Shown: positions 41,555 through 51,870, numbered from the stretch's first letter. The stretch: DNA of 64,000 nt from Streptomyces sp. NRRL F-5135 (GCF_000719775.1 NZ_JOHR01000013.1:1-64000), one strand, 5' to 3'. Notes: a model not told the origin generated them from the sequence alone. Program-made: numbers and translations.

Positions 41555-43114
41555 TCAGGAGCACTTCTTGCCGTCGGCGGGCGGGGTGCCCTCCAGGAGG
41601 TAGGTGTTGATCGCCGTGTCGATGCAGTCACTGCCCCGGCCGTAGGCGGTGTGGCCGTCGCCGTCGTAGGTGAGGAGGGTGCCGGAGGAGAGCTGGGAGG
41701 CGAGGGACCGTGCCCACTTGTACGGGGTCGCCGGGTCGCGGGTGGTGCCGACGACGACGATCGGGGCGGCGCCCTCGGCCTCGATGCGGTGGGGGGAGCC
41801 GGTGGCCTTGGCGGGCCAGTAGGCGCAGTTCAGGGAGGCCCAGGCCAGGCCCGTGCCGAAGACCGGGGACGCCTTCTCGAAGGAGGGGAGCGCCTTGGTC
41901 ACCGCCTCCGGGGAGTCGAAGGCGGGCGGGAGGTCCAGACAGTTCACGGCGGAGTTGGCGTACATCAGATTGGCGTACGAGCCCTCGCTGTCGCGCTCGT
42001 AGTACGAGTCGGCCAGGGCGAGCAGGGCGGCGCCGTCGCCCCGCATGGCGCCGGCGACGGCCTCGCGGAGCTGCGGCCAGGCCGACTCGTCGTACATCGC
42101 GGCGATCACGCCGGTCGTGGCGAGGGACTCGCCCAGGCGGCGCCCGTCCCCGGCCGGCACGGGCTTGGCGTCCAGGGTCTTGAAGAACGCCTTCATGCGG
42201 TTCGAGGCGTCGGCCGCGGACGTCGTGCCGAGGGGGCAGTCCGCCTGCTTCACACAGTCCCGGGCGAAGGACTGGAACGCGGTCTCGAAACCGGCTGTCT
42301 GGTCACGGTTGAGCTCGACGGCCGGCAGGGACGGGTCCATCGCGCCGTCGAGGACGAGCCGGCCGGTGCGCCGGGGGAACATTTCCGCGTAGGTCGCGCC
42401 GAGGAAGGTCCCGTACGAGGCCCCGACGTACGACAGCTTCTCGTCCCCCAGCGCGGCCCGGAAGATGTCCATGTCACGGGCCGCCTCGACCGTGGAGACA
42501 TGCGGGAGGACGGTGCCCGAACGCTTCTGGCAGCCCTCCGCGAAGGTCTTGAAGGCCGCGGCCAGTTCCTTTGTCTCCGCCTGGTCGTCCGGCGTCTGGT
42601 CGACCTGGGTGTAGGCGTCCATCTCCTTGCCGCTGAGGCATGTGACGGGTTCGCTGCCGGCGACGCCGCGCGGGTCGATGGCGGCCATGTCGTACTGGGC
42701 GCGCACCGGCGCCGGGTAGCCGATACCCGCGTACGACTGGAGGTAGGCGATGGCTGAGCCGCCCGGGCCGCCCGGGTTGACCAGCAGGGAACCGAGGCGC
42801 TTGCCGGGACCGGTGGCCTTCTTGCGGGCGACGGCCAGGTCGATCTCGGCCCCGTCCGGCTTGGCGTAGTCGAGCGGGGCCTTCATCGTGGCGCACTGGA
42901 AACCGGCGGTCCCGCACTCGCGCCAGCGGAGCTTCTGCTCGTAGAACTTCCGCAGTGCCGCCTGGTCCACGGACGCCGGGCCCGCGCCGGATCCCGTGGC
43001 CGAGTCCGAGGGGGACGCCTCTGGCGAGGAACTGTCCGGACTGCAGCCGGAGATCAGCAGACCGACCGCAACGAAGGTGGCGACGGAGAAACGTGACAGG
43101 CGCCTGGTGTCCAT
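41555..43114 (-). CDS. Secreted lipoprotein peptidase of the TAP/SlpD type (alpha/beta-hydrolase)
   Basis: A 519-aa exported hydrolase related to Streptomyces tripeptidyl aminopeptidases. The lipobox L-I-S-G-C places the lipidated Cys at about residue 24, followed by a Ser/Pro linker. The catalytic domain has VNPGGPGGSAIAYLQSYAG (about 112-130), DPRGVAGSEPV, the nucleophile elbow YVGASYGTFLGATYAEMFP (Ser about 232) and the TAP C-terminal segment with YDGDGHTAYGRGSDCID (His about 486). It likely trims N-terminal peptides of secreted proteins. ATG start, with no operon partner on the left; holB follows upstream on the same strand. Confidence 0.93.
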   Translation of the reverse strand: MDTRRLSRFSVATFVAVGLLISGCSPDSSSPEASPSDSATGSGAGPASVDQAALRKFYEQKLRWRECGTAGFQCATMKAPLDYAKPDGAEIDLAVARKKATGPGKRLGSLLVNPGGPGGSAIAYLQSYAGIGYPAPVRAQYDMAAIDPRGVAGSEPVTCLSGKEMDAYTQVDQTPDDQAETKELAAAFKTFAEGCQKRSGTVLPHVSTVEAARDMDIFRAALGDEKLSYVGASYGTFLGATYAEMFPRRTGRLVLDGAMDPSLPAVELNRDQTAGFETAFQSFARDCVKQADCPLGTTSAADASNRMKAFFKTLDAKPVPAGDGRRLGESLATTGVIAAMYDESAWPQLREAVAGAMRGDGAALLALADSYYERDSEGSYANLMYANSAVNCLDLPPAFDSPEAVTKALPSFEKASPVFGTGLAWASLNCAYWPAKATGSPHRIEAEGAAPIVVVGTTRDPATPYKWARSLASQLSSGTLLTYDGDGHTAYGRGSDCIDTAINTYLLEGTPPADGKKCS

Positions 43115-43404
43115 TCCCGGAGCCTAACCGCCGAGCCGTCACCCAACGCCGACAGCTCACGGACGAGTGACTTCCCCTATGATCACGTCGCGAGTCCGCA
43201 GGGCCTGCCTCGGGTCCCGCCGGGCCTGCCTCGGGCCTCGCTGGTCCCGCTCCGCACTCGTAAGGTCCCTCTTCCGAACCCGTCGCGCCCTACGTGTTCG
43301 ACGCGGCCCTCCGCGTCCGACGCGCGTCCGGTCCGCCTCGGGGTCCGCGTCCGGGTCCGGTCACGCGCCGCGCCGTCGGTGGTCGGGCCACGCTCCGGTC
43401 AGCC

Positions 43405-44604
43405 CTATCGCAGCGACACCGCCATGGACTCGACCGCCAGCAGCGGCGCCACGTTGCGGTCGAGCGCCTGGCGGCAGGCGCCGATCGCCTCTATCCGGCG
43501 CAGGCTCCGCTCCGGCGTCGAGGCGCGGGCCACCCGGTCCAGCGCGTCCCGTACGTCCTCGTTGGCGAGCGCGACCCGCGAGCCGAGCTGGAGGGCCAGG
43601 ACGTCGCGGTAGAAGCCGGTGAGATCGCTGAGGGCCAGGTCGAGGCTGTCCCGCTGGGTACGGGTGGAACGCCGCTTCTGGCGGTCGGCCAGCTCCTTCA
43701 TCGCTCCCGCCGTCCCCCGGGGCATCCGGCCGCCGGCCGCGGCCCCGAGCGCCGCCTTCATGTCCTCCGTCTCCTTCGCGTCCACGGTCTCGGACGCCTG
43801 CTTGGCGTCCTCCGCCGCGGCGTCGATCAGTTCCTGGGCCGCCTTGAGGCAACCACCGATCTCCTCCACCCGCAGCGGCATCTTGAGCACGGTCGCCCGG
43901 CGGGCGCGGGCCCGCTCGTCGGTGGCGAGCCGACGGGCACGGTCGATGTGTCCCTGCGTGGCCCGGGCCGCGGCCCGCGCGGCCTCCGGCTCGATCCCGT
44001 CACGCCGGATCAGGAAGTCCGCCACCGCCGCCACCGACGGCGTGGACAGCACGAGGTGGCGGCAACGGGAGCGGATCGTCGGCAGCACGTCCTCCAGGGA
44101 AGGCGCGCAGAGCAGCCAGACCGTACGGGGCGCGGGCTCCTCCACCGCCTTCAGCAGGACGTTGCCCGCGCCCTCGGTGAGCCGGTCGGCGTCCTCCATC
44201 ACGATGACCTGCCACCGCCCGACGGCCGGGGAGAGCTGGGCCCGCCGCACCAGCTCGCGGGTCTCCTTGACACCGATGGAGAGCAGGTCGGTGCGGATGA
44301 CCTCGACGTCGGCGTGCGTACCGATCAGGCTCGTATGACAGCCGTCGCAGAATCCGCACCCCGGCTCCCCGCCGAGCGCCCGGTCGGGCCCCGTGCACTG
44401 GAGCGCGGCGGCGAACGCGCGGGCCGCGGTGGCCCGGCCCGCCCCCGGAGGCCCGGTGAACAGCCAGGCGTGCGTCATCTTCGAGGCCTCGGGCGGAGCC
44501 GTGCCGGAGGCATCGGCCGTCACGAGCGCGTCGGCGTCCCGGGCGGCCGCCGCGAGCGCCGTCCGCACCCGGTCCTGCCCGACCAGGTCCTCCCATACGG
44601 TCAT
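43405..44604 (-). CDS. holB: DNA polymerase III delta' subunit
   Basis: Clamp-loader subunit of the replicase, 399 aa. Markers are the AAA+ start VWEDLVGQDRVRTALAAAARD, a P-loop variant GPPGAGRATAARAF (Lys replaced by Arg, as in non-hydrolysing delta' subunits, about residues 49-62), the zinc module CGFCDGCHTSLIGTHADV (about 86-103), VMEDADRLTEGAGNVLLKAVEEP (about 134-156) and LLCAPSLEDVLPTIRSRC (about 163-180, the S-R-C sensor). It follows the tmk fusion on the same strand after 193 bases, the usual actinobacterial tmk-holB order. Confidence 0.95.
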   Translation of the reverse strand: MTVWEDLVGQDRVRTALAAAARDADALVTADASGTAPPEASKMTHAWLFTGPPGAGRATAARAFAAALQCTGPDRALGGEPGCGFCDGCHTSLIGTHADVEVIRTDLLSIGVKETRELVRRAQLSPAVGRWQVIVMEDADRLTEGAGNVLLKAVEEPAPRTVWLLCAPSLEDVLPTIRSRCRHLVLSTPSVAAVADFLIRRDGIEPEAARAAARATQGHIDRARRLATDERARARRATVLKMPLRVEEIGGCLKAAQELIDAAAEDAKQASETVDAKETEDMKAALGAAAGGRMPRGTAGAMKELADRQKRRSTRTQRDSLDLALSDLTGFYRDVLALQLGSRVALANEDVRDALDRVARASTPERSLRRIEAIGACRQALDRNVAPLLAVESMAVSLR

Positions 44605-44797
44605 GCCCCGTCACCGCCTCCGTGCCGTGTACGGGACCCGGGCGCGCACGCCGCCCGGGTCCTTGTCGTCTCGCACTCCATTGTGAGGCCGGGGTCCGAC
44701 AATCCCCGCTCCGCCCGATCCTCGCCGCTCCGCCGGGCTGCCCGGCTCCCACGACGCCGTCCGTCGGATCTCGCGTCTCGCGGCGACTCGTCCGGCG

Positions 44798-47700
44798 TCA
44801 CCGACGGCGGCGGCGCCCTCCGTCGCTCTCCTCGTCCTGACCACGGCGGTCACGGCCGTCGCCGCCGGACCCGGCGGCGTCGTCGTCGCGCGGTCCCAGC
44901 AGTTCGTCCGCCAAGGTCGGCAGGTCGTCCAACGGGGTCTCCTCCGCCCAGTCCGAACGGCGGCGGGGGCGCTCGGAAGCACGGTCGTGCTCGTCCGCCG
45001 CCTCGGGCTCCGGAGCGGACTCCGGCGCGAACTGCGGCAGTTCCCTGGTCCGCTCGCTCTCCCGCTCCACGGACCGCTCCGGGCCCTCGTCCTTGCGGAA
45101 GAAGTCCCGGCGCGCCGGTCCGTCGTCCTTGCGGAAGAAGTCCCGCGGCACCCGGTCGGCCGCCGGCTCGTCGCCCCGTACGGACGGCAGCACGGCGGTC
45201 TCGTCGGCAGCCCGCGCCTCCTCCGCGCCCCGCGCGCCCCCACGGGCTCCGTCCTCGTACTCGCCCGAGCCGTCAGAGGGCCGCGGCCGGGCCTGCGGAA
45301 GGGCCGTCGTCTCCTCCTCGGGGCGGACGGCCGGAACCTCCTGCGTCACGTCGTCCGGCGCCACGGAGCCGCGGGAGGAACGCGTGGCGGAGCCCTCGGC
45401 CGAACCACTCCGGGATCCGGCGTCCGCCTCCGGCAGCCTGACGATCGGCGTGGTCAGCGTGGTCTCGGCCGCCGACTCCTCCTCGCGCCTGCGCGCCTCC
45501 TCCGCCCGCAGCAGCGCCTCCTCAGCCTTGCGCTGCTTCTCACGGCGCCGCTCGGCGGCCTCCGCGCGCAGCCGGGCCTCCTCCTGGGCCTGCTTCCGCA
45601 GACGCTCCTGCTCGGCCTCGTACGCCCGCTCCTCGGCCTCGCGCCGCTCGCGCTCCGCCTCGGCCTGCCGACGCGCCTCCTCCGCCCGCTGCCTGGCCTC
45701 CTCGGCCTTCCGCGCGGCCTCGCGCTGCCGCGCCTCCTCCAGCTCGCGGCTCTTGCGCTCCTCCTCCTCGGCGCGGAGCTTGGCGAGCTGCGCCTGGCGC
45801 TCGCGCTCCAGCCGCTCCTCCTCGGCCTTGCGCGCCGCCTCTTCCTCCGCCTTGCGCCTGGCCTCCTCGATGGCCGCCTTCCGCGCCTCCTCCTGGGCCT
45901 TCACCTCGGCCTCGGAGAGCGGCAGCATCTGGTCGAGCCGGTGCCGTACGACCGTGGTGACCGCGGCCGGTTCCTGCCCCGCGTCCACGACGAGGTAGCG
46001 GGTGGGGTCCGCCGCCGCGAGCGTGAGGAAGCCGGACCGCACGCGCTGGTGGAACTCCGCCGGCTCCGACTCCAGCCGGTCCGGGGCCTCCGTGAAACGT
46101 TCCCGCGCGGTCTCCGGGGAGACGTCGAGCAGCACCGTGAGATGCGGCACGAGACCACCCGTCGCCCAGCGCGAGATACGGGCGATCTCGGTCGGCGAGA
46201 GATCGCGGCCCGCGCCCTGGTACGCCACGGACGAGTCGATGTAGCGGTCCGAGATCACGATCGCGCCGCGCTCCAGGGCGGGTCGTACGACCGAGTCGAC
46301 ATGCTCGGCACGGTCCGCCGCGTACAGCAGTGCCTCCGCGCGGTTCGACAGACCGGCGCTCGACACATCCAGCAGGATCGAGCGCAGTCGCTTGCCGACC
46401 GGGGTGGCACCCGGCTCGCGCGTGACCACGACCTCGTGGCCCTTGGCACGGATCCACTCCGCGAGGGCTTCGACCTGGGTGGTCTTCCCGGCACCGTCGC
46501 CGCCCTCGACCGCGATGAAGAAGCCGGTGGCGGCAGGGGCCTGGGCCGGGTCGGCCCCGCCGAGCAGCGCGTCCCGCAGATCGCGCCGCAACGGCACGCC
46601 GGAGCGGTCGTCCGTTTTCGCCAGCACGACCGCCGCGACGGGCAGCAGCAGCGCGCCGACCAGCATCAGCGTGAACGCCGCGCCGTCATGCGCGAAGACG
46701 AACGAGCCGCCGACGAGGCGGTGCGGGCCGATGGCCGCGGCGACGAGGGGGGCGATGACCACGCCGAGCGCGACGAAGACCCTGACAACAGCATGCAAAT
46801 GTTCAGTTACACGCTGTCGACGGTACTCCTCGACCTCCTGGTCGAGAAGCGTGTGTCCGGTATTCGCCACGACACCGGCGGCGAAGCCCGCGAACAGTGC
46901 GAGGAACAGCACCGTCGCCAGGTCCGGCACCAGCCCCATGACCAGCAGCGCGACACCGGTCAGCATGATCGCCAGCGCGAGGAGACGCCTGCGGGACAGC
47001 GCCGGCAGCACCTTGGCCGCACTCCGGATGCCGAGCCCCGTGCCTCCGGTCATGGCGAGGACCAGCAGCGCGAAGGCGACAGGGCCACCGCCGAGGTCCT
47101 TGGCCTGGAGCACGAAGACGCCCACGGCGGCCGCGACCGCGCCCGCCACCGCACCACAGGCGAGGACGAGCAGCGGCACCGCGCCCGTACGCCCCTTGTC
47201 ACCCGTACGCGTCTTGTCACCCGTACGCGCACCGTCCTGCTGGGACGCGTCGGACGCGTCACCGCTTCCGCCGCCCGTCGGGCGGCGCAGCCCTTCGAGC
47301 GGAGACCTCGGGCGGGGCGTCCTGCCGTCGGGCAGTTCGAGGAAGAACAGCGTGGACACCGACGCGGCGAACAGTCCCGCGGCGACGTACGACCCGAGCG
47401 CCGCCTGGTGCTCCGTGAACCACGCGATGCCCGCGCCAAGAAGATTGCCGATCAGCGTGGCCACGAGCAGGGCCAGGGCGGCGGCCGGCACGGCCAGGAA
47501 AGTCGTACGCAGTGTGAGCCGGCGCAGCGCGTCGAGGTGGTCGGGCAGCGGGCGCACCACCGCGCCCTCCAGCGGCGGAACGGGCAGCAGCGCGGGCGCC
47601 GCGCTCTCCCGGGCGACCGCCCAGAAGCGCTCGGCCACCCCGACGACGAAGACAGTGGAGAGCAGGATGGGCAGGGCGCGGCCCGGGGTCCACTCGATCC

Positions 47701-48310
47701 ACAGCGGTGCGATCACCAGCAGGACGAGCCGGAGCACGTCCGCGACGATCATCGTCCAGCGCCGGTCCAGCGGGCCGCCGTCCCGGTCGGCGCCGCCGGT
47801 CCGGAGGGCCGACGCCCCCGCTGCCCTGCCCGGCTTCTTGCCGGTCCCCTCACCGGACTTCTCATCGGTGGTGGCTCCCTCGGCGGTGGCCTGGTCGGCC
47901 CCGGCGGCACTGCCGGCACCGGTCTCCGCCCCCGCCGTACGTGCGCGGGCTCCCGCGCCGCCGCCCTTCCCGCTGCCGGGAGCGACCAACGCCGACACCG
48001 GACCGAGCAGGATCGCCCCGAACAGCAGCGTGGCGAGGATCCTCACCCCGAACACCGCGGCGACGGCGAACGCCACCCCCCGGTATCCAGCACCGAATGA
48101 GCCCTCGGCGATCGCCGCCTGCAACGACAGCAGCAGAAGCACGAGAATCGCCAGTACGTCGCCGACACCACCGGCGAATTGGGCGCCCCACAACCGCCGG
48201 AGCGGAGGAAGGCGCAACAGGGCCCGTACGGCGCGCTCTCGTGAGTCTGCGGCAAGTGCGTCGGAGTCGGAGGTGGGGCTCACGACCGTTGGCTGCTCGG
48301 CTCGCGTCAT
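44798..48310 (-). CDS. tmk: dTMP kinase fused to an MFS-like membrane region and a coiled-coil tail
   Basis: A 1170-aa three-part protein. Residues about 30-590 are a transporter-like membrane region of about 12 helices with a hydrophilic Gly/Ala insert near 120-180. Residues about 595-800 are a complete thymidylate kinase: P-loop EGGDGAGKTTQVEALAEW (about 601), TREPGATPVGKRLRSILLD, LLYAADRAEHVDSVVRPALE, DRYIDSSVAYQGAGRDL (the D-R-Y/F motif) and LDVSPETARERF. Residues about 802-945 form a continuous Glu/Lys/Arg/Ala coiled coil, and the last 220 are disordered and acidic. The kinase makes dTDP for DNA synthesis; the membrane part's role is unknown. ATG start at 48310. Confidence 0.93.
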   Translation of the reverse strand: MTRAEQPTVVSPTSDSDALAADSRERAVRALLRLPPLRRLWGAQFAGGVGDVLAILVLLLLSLQAAIAEGSFGAGYRGVAFAVAAVFGVRILATLLFGAILLGPVSALVAPGSGKGGGAGARARTAGAETGAGSAAGADQATAEGATTDEKSGEGTGKKPGRAAGASALRTGGADRDGGPLDRRWTMIVADVLRLVLLVIAPLWIEWTPGRALPILLSTVFVVGVAERFWAVARESAAPALLPVPPLEGAVVRPLPDHLDALRRLTLRTTFLAVPAAALALLVATLIGNLLGAGIAWFTEHQAALGSYVAAGLFAASVSTLFFLELPDGRTPRPRSPLEGLRRPTGGGSGDASDASQQDGARTGDKTRTGDKGRTGAVPLLVLACGAVAGAVAAAVGVFVLQAKDLGGGPVAFALLVLAMTGGTGLGIRSAAKVLPALSRRRLLALAIMLTGVALLVMGLVPDLATVLFLALFAGFAAGVVANTGHTLLDQEVEEYRRQRVTEHLHAVVRVFVALGVVIAPLVAAAIGPHRLVGGSFVFAHDGAAFTLMLVGALLLPVAAVVLAKTDDRSGVPLRRDLRDALLGGADPAQAPAATGFFIAVEGGDGAGKTTQVEALAEWIRAKGHEVVVTREPGATPVGKRLRSILLDVSSAGLSNRAEALLYAADRAEHVDSVVRPALERGAIVISDRYIDSSVAYQGAGRDLSPTEIARISRWATGGLVPHLTVLLDVSPETARERFTEAPDRLESEPAEFHQRVRSGFLTLAAADPTRYLVVDAGQEPAAVTTVVRHRLDQMLPLSEAEVKAQEEARKAAIEEARRKAEEEAARKAEEERLERERQAQLAKLRAEEEERKSRELEEARQREAARKAEEARQRAEEARRQAEAERERREAEERAYEAEQERLRKQAQEEARLRAEAAERRREKQRKAEEALLRAEEARRREEESAAETTLTTPIVRLPEADAGSRSGSAEGSATRSSRGSVAPDDVTQEVPAVRPEEETTALPQARPRPSDGSGEYEDGARGGARGAEEARAADETAVLPSVRGDEPAADRVPRDFFRKDDGPARRDFFRKDEGPERSVERESERTRELPQFAPESAPEPEAADEHDRASERPRRRSDWAEETPLDDLPTLADELLGPRDDDAAGSGGDGRDRRGQDEESDGGRRRRR

Positions 48311-48401
48311 CCGCCCAGCCTATCGGGCCCCACGGTCTCCTCGACGACCACGTCCGAACATACGGTCGTACGGTCAAGGGGCTTGGCCGTACGACCGCCC
48401 G

Positions 48402-51266
48402 TTACCCGTCCGAGGGGACCCTCTTCGCGGCGGCGCTCTTCGTGGCCGCGCTCGTCGCGGCCGCCTTCTTCGTCGCGGTCTTGGCCGTCGCGGTCTTGGC
48501 CGTCGTCTTCTTCGCGGCGGTCTTCTTCGCCGCCGTCGCCTTCTTCGCCGCCGTCTTCTTCGCGGGAGCCTTCTTCGCCGCCTTCTTCGCGGTCTTCTTC
48601 ACCGGCCCCTTGGCGCGCTTCTCGGCGAGCAGCTCGTAGCCCCGCTCCGGCGTGATCTCCTCGACGCTGTCGCCGGTCCGCAGCGTCGCGTTCGTCTCGC
48701 CGTCCGTCACATACGGCCCGAAACGTCCGTCCTTCACCACGACCGGACGCTCGCTCACCGGGTCCGTGCCCAGCTCCTTCAGCGGCGGCTTGGCCGCGGC
48801 CCGCCCCCGCTGCTTCGGCTGTGCGTAGATCGCCAGGGCCTCCTCCAGCGTGATGCTGAACAGCTGCTCCTCGCGCTCCAGGGACCGCGAGTCCGTGCCC
48901 TTCTTCAGGTACGGGCCGTAGCGGCCGTTCTGTGCCGTGATCTCGACACCCTCGGGGTCGGTGCCGACGACCCGGGGCAGCGACATCAGCCTGAGCGCGT
49001 CCTCCAGCGTGACCGTGTCCAGGGACATCGACTTGAACAGCGACGCCGTGCGCGGCTTCACCGCGTTCTTGCCGGTCTTCGGCGTGCCGTCCGGAAGGAT
49101 CTCCGTCACGTACGGCCCGTAACGGCCGTCCTTCGCCACGATCGGGTGGCCGCTCTCAGGATCCGTCCCCAGCTCGAAGTCGCCGCTCGGCTTGGCCAGC
49201 AGCTCCTCCGCGTACGCCACCGTCAGCTCGTCGGGCGCCAGGTCCTCCGGCACGTCCGCGCGCTGGTGGCCTTCCGCGTCCTTCTCGCCGCGCTCGACGT
49301 ACGGCCCGTACCGCCCGACGCGCAGCATGATCCCGTCGCCCACGGGGAACGAGGAGATCTCCCGCGCGTCGATCGCGCCGAGGTCCGTGACCAGCTCCTT
49401 CAGCCCGCCGAGGTGATCTCCGTCGCCGTTCCCCGCGTCCGAGGCGGCACCCGCGCCCGCCGAGTCGCCGGCCTCTCCGAAGTAGAACCGCTTCAGCCAC
49501 GGCACCGCCTGGGCCTCGCCCTGTGCGATGCGGTCGAGGTCGTCCTCCATCTTGGCCGTGAAGTCGTAGTCGACCAGTCGGCCGAAGTGCCGCTCCAGCA
49601 GGTTGACGACGGCGAAGGAGAGGAAGGACGGGACGAGTGCCGTGCCCTTCTTGAAGACGTAGCCCCGGTCGAGGATGGTGCCGATGATCGAGGCATAGGT
49701 GGACGGGCGGCCGATCTCCCGCTCTTCCAGCTCCTTGACCAGCGACGCCTCGGTGTAACGGGCCGGCGGCTTGGTGGCGTGGCCGTCGACCGAGATCTCC
49801 TCGGCGGTCAGCCCGTCGCCCTCGGCGACCTGCGGCAGCCGGCGCTCGCGGTCGTCCAGCTCCGCGTTCGGGTCGTCGGCGCCCTCCACGTAGGCCTTCA
49901 TGAAGCCGTGGAAGGTGATCGTCTTGCCGGACGCGGAGAACTCGACGTCCCGGCCGTCGGCGGACCGGCCGCCGATCTTCACCGTGACGCTGTTGCCGAC
50001 CGCGTCCTTCATCTGGGAGGCCACGGTCCGCTTCCAGATCAGCTCGTAGAGCCTGAACTGGTCGCCGGTCAGCCCGGTCTCCGCCGGCGTGCGGAACCGG
50101 TCGCCCGAGGGCCGGATCGCCTCGTGCGCCTCCTGCGCGTTCTTGACCTTCCCGGCGTACGTACGCGGCTTGTCCGGCAGGTACGCCGCCCCGTAGAGCT
50201 GTGTGACCTGCGCCCTGGCCGCCGCGACGGCGGTGTCGGAGAGGACGGTGGAGTCCGTACGCATGTAGGTGATGAAGCCGTTCTCGTACAGCTTCTGCGC
50301 GACCTGCATGGTGGCCTTCGCCCCGAAGCCCAGCTTGCGCGAGGCCTCCTGCTGGAGCGTGGTCGTACGGAACGGGGCGTACGGGGCGCGGCGGTACGGC
50401 TTGGACTCGACCGAGCGCACCGAGAACGAGGAATCGGCCAGCGCGGCGGCGAGCGCCCGCGCGTTCACCTCGTCGAGGTGCAGCACCTGGTCGGTCTTGA
50501 GCCGGCCGTCGGGGCCGAAGTCGCGGCCCTGGGCTACTCGTCGCCCGTCGACCGAGTTCAGCCGGGCCACCAGCGAGGACGGGTCCGAGGAGTCACCGGC
50601 GCGGCCGGTGGCGAACGTGCCCGTCAGGTCCCAGTACTCGGCCGAGCTGAACGCGATGCGCTCGCGCTCCCGCTCGACCACGAGCCGGGTCGCGACGGAC
50701 TGGACCCGGCCCGCCGAGAGGCCGCGCATGACCTTCTTCCACAGGACCGGCGACACCTCGTAGCCGTAGAGGCGGTCGAGGATGCGGCGGGTCTCCTGGG
50801 CCTCGACCATCCGCGTGTTCAGCTCGCGAGGGTTGGCGACGGCGGCCCGGATCGCGTCCTTGGTGATCTCGTGGAAGACCATCCGGTGGACGGGCACCTT
50901 GGGCTTGAGGACTTCCTGGAGGTGCCACGCGATGGCCTCGCCCTCGCGGTCCTCATCGGTGGCGAGGTAGAGCTCGTCGGATTCGGCCAGCAGTTCCTTG
51001 AGCTTTCTGACCTGGGCCTTCTTGTCCGCGTTGACGACGTAGACGGGCTGGAAGTCGTGCTCGACGTCCACGCCGAGGCGGCGCACCTCGCCGGTGTACT
51101 TCTCCGGCACCTCGGCGGCCCCGTTCGGGAGGTCGCGGATGTGCCCGACACTCGCCTCGACGACAAAGCCAGGGCCGAGGTAGCCCTTGATCGTCTTCGC
51201 CTTGGCGGGCGACTCCACGATGACGAGTCGGCGGCCGCCATGTGCGGTCTCGCTGGTCGGGGACAA
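48402..51266 (-). CDS. topA: DNA topoisomerase I with Lys/Ala-rich tail
   Basis: A 954-aa type IA topoisomerase that relaxes negative supercoils. The Toprim domain opens with LVIVESPAKAKTIKGYLGPGF and carries TDEDREGEAIAWHL (about 104-117); the active-site Tyr is in GFITYMRTDSTVLSDTAV (about 330). Four C-terminal repeats of the G-x-x-P-x-x-G-R-[FY]-G-P-Y type replace zinc fingers. The last 65 residues are a Lys/Ala/Thr tail as in actinobacterial TopA, linked to processivity. The start is TTG at 51266 (MSPTSETAHGG) after GGAGAGAAGAG; a longer ATG version would include non-conserved sequence. Confidence 0.97.
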   Translation of the reverse strand: MSPTSETAHGGRRLVIVESPAKAKTIKGYLGPGFVVEASVGHIRDLPNGAAEVPEKYTGEVRRLGVDVEHDFQPVYVVNADKKAQVRKLKELLAESDELYLATDEDREGEAIAWHLQEVLKPKVPVHRMVFHEITKDAIRAAVANPRELNTRMVEAQETRRILDRLYGYEVSPVLWKKVMRGLSAGRVQSVATRLVVERERERIAFSSAEYWDLTGTFATGRAGDSSDPSSLVARLNSVDGRRVAQGRDFGPDGRLKTDQVLHLDEVNARALAAALADSSFSVRSVESKPYRRAPYAPFRTTTLQQEASRKLGFGAKATMQVAQKLYENGFITYMRTDSTVLSDTAVAAARAQVTQLYGAAYLPDKPRTYAGKVKNAQEAHEAIRPSGDRFRTPAETGLTGDQFRLYELIWKRTVASQMKDAVGNSVTVKIGGRSADGRDVEFSASGKTITFHGFMKAYVEGADDPNAELDDRERRLPQVAEGDGLTAEEISVDGHATKPPARYTEASLVKELEEREIGRPSTYASIIGTILDRGYVFKKGTALVPSFLSFAVVNLLERHFGRLVDYDFTAKMEDDLDRIAQGEAQAVPWLKRFYFGEAGDSAGAGAASDAGNGDGDHLGGLKELVTDLGAIDAREISSFPVGDGIMLRVGRYGPYVERGEKDAEGHQRADVPEDLAPDELTVAYAEELLAKPSGDFELGTDPESGHPIVAKDGRYGPYVTEILPDGTPKTGKNAVKPRTASLFKSMSLDTVTLEDALRLMSLPRVVGTDPEGVEITAQNGRYGPYLKKGTDSRSLEREEQLFSITLEEALAIYAQPKQRGRAAAKPPLKELGTDPVSERPVVVKDGRFGPYVTDGETNATLRTGDSVEEITPERGYELLAEKRAKGPVKKTAKKAAKKAPAKKTAAKKATAAKKTAAKKTTAKTATAKTATKKAAATSAATKSAAAKRVPSDG

Positions 51267-51672
51267 CTTCGCTCTTCTCTCCGGTCGACGCTCTATGGGC
51301 CCGTTCGGCAGTACGTTCAGTACATCAGTGCGGCACGGTCGGGCCCGGTACGGCCCGGCGGTGACGCTGCTTCGCTGCGGAGTGTGACGGTACAACCCGC
51401 CCCCGTGTCAAACGGCGAAAGACCGCAACGGCCACTCGAACGGTAACCCGACTCCGGGCATTCCTGCCGCCCGGACCCCGGCCACGGGCCCGCTCCGGGG
51501 CGTCGGCGCGGCTTCCGCCACGGGCCGCGGAGGGTGCCGTCCCGCGGCCCGCCACGGGGGATCCGATGCAGGTCCGGCGCGTACGGCGGGACGGAACGCG
51601 GGACCGGGACGATCATGGTCGGAGGATTCCGCTCCGGCTCCGCGGCCCGGATCGAAGTCCCGGCCGAGTGGA
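51267..51672. other. topA upstream region
   Basis: A 406-bp gap holding the topA leader and promoter. I see no gene or recognised operator in it. Confidence 0.5.
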
Positions 51673-51870
51673 TCAGATACGACCGAAGCACCACACGCCG
51701 AGAACGAGAAAGACCACGCCCGAGAGTGTCGCGAGGGTGATGGCCGGGACGGGGCGCACGCCCAGGGCCACCGGCGCGCCGTGCCGGGCCCGGGCCGCGG
51801 TCCATATCAGCAGCGCGGCCCCGAACAGGACGAACACCGCTCCCGCGAAGACCGCCGGCCCGCTCTCCAT
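51673..51870 (-). CDS. Small two-helix membrane protein
   Basis: A 65-aa protein with two hydrophobic helices (SGPAVFAGAVFVLFGAALLIW and ITLATLSGVVFLVLGVWCFG) separated by a short basic loop. No family was recognised. GGGAAGCGGGG precedes the ATG. It lies between the methyltransferase gene and topA, on the same strand. Confidence 0.7.
   Translation of the reverse strand: MESGPAVFAGAVFVLFGAALLIWTAARARHGAPVALGVRPVPAITLATLSGVVFLVLGVWCFGRI

Noticed and set aside
44987..48100. Long plus-strand frame opposite the tmk fusion
   Set aside because: Composition typical of antisense frames in high-GC DNA; no recognisable domain.
46392..51446. Very long open frame (about 1680 codons) antisense to topA and tmk
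   Set aside because: GC-rich third positions of the true genes keep the opposite frame open; its translation is Arg/Asp/His-rich with no domain, and both antisense genes are fully recognisable.
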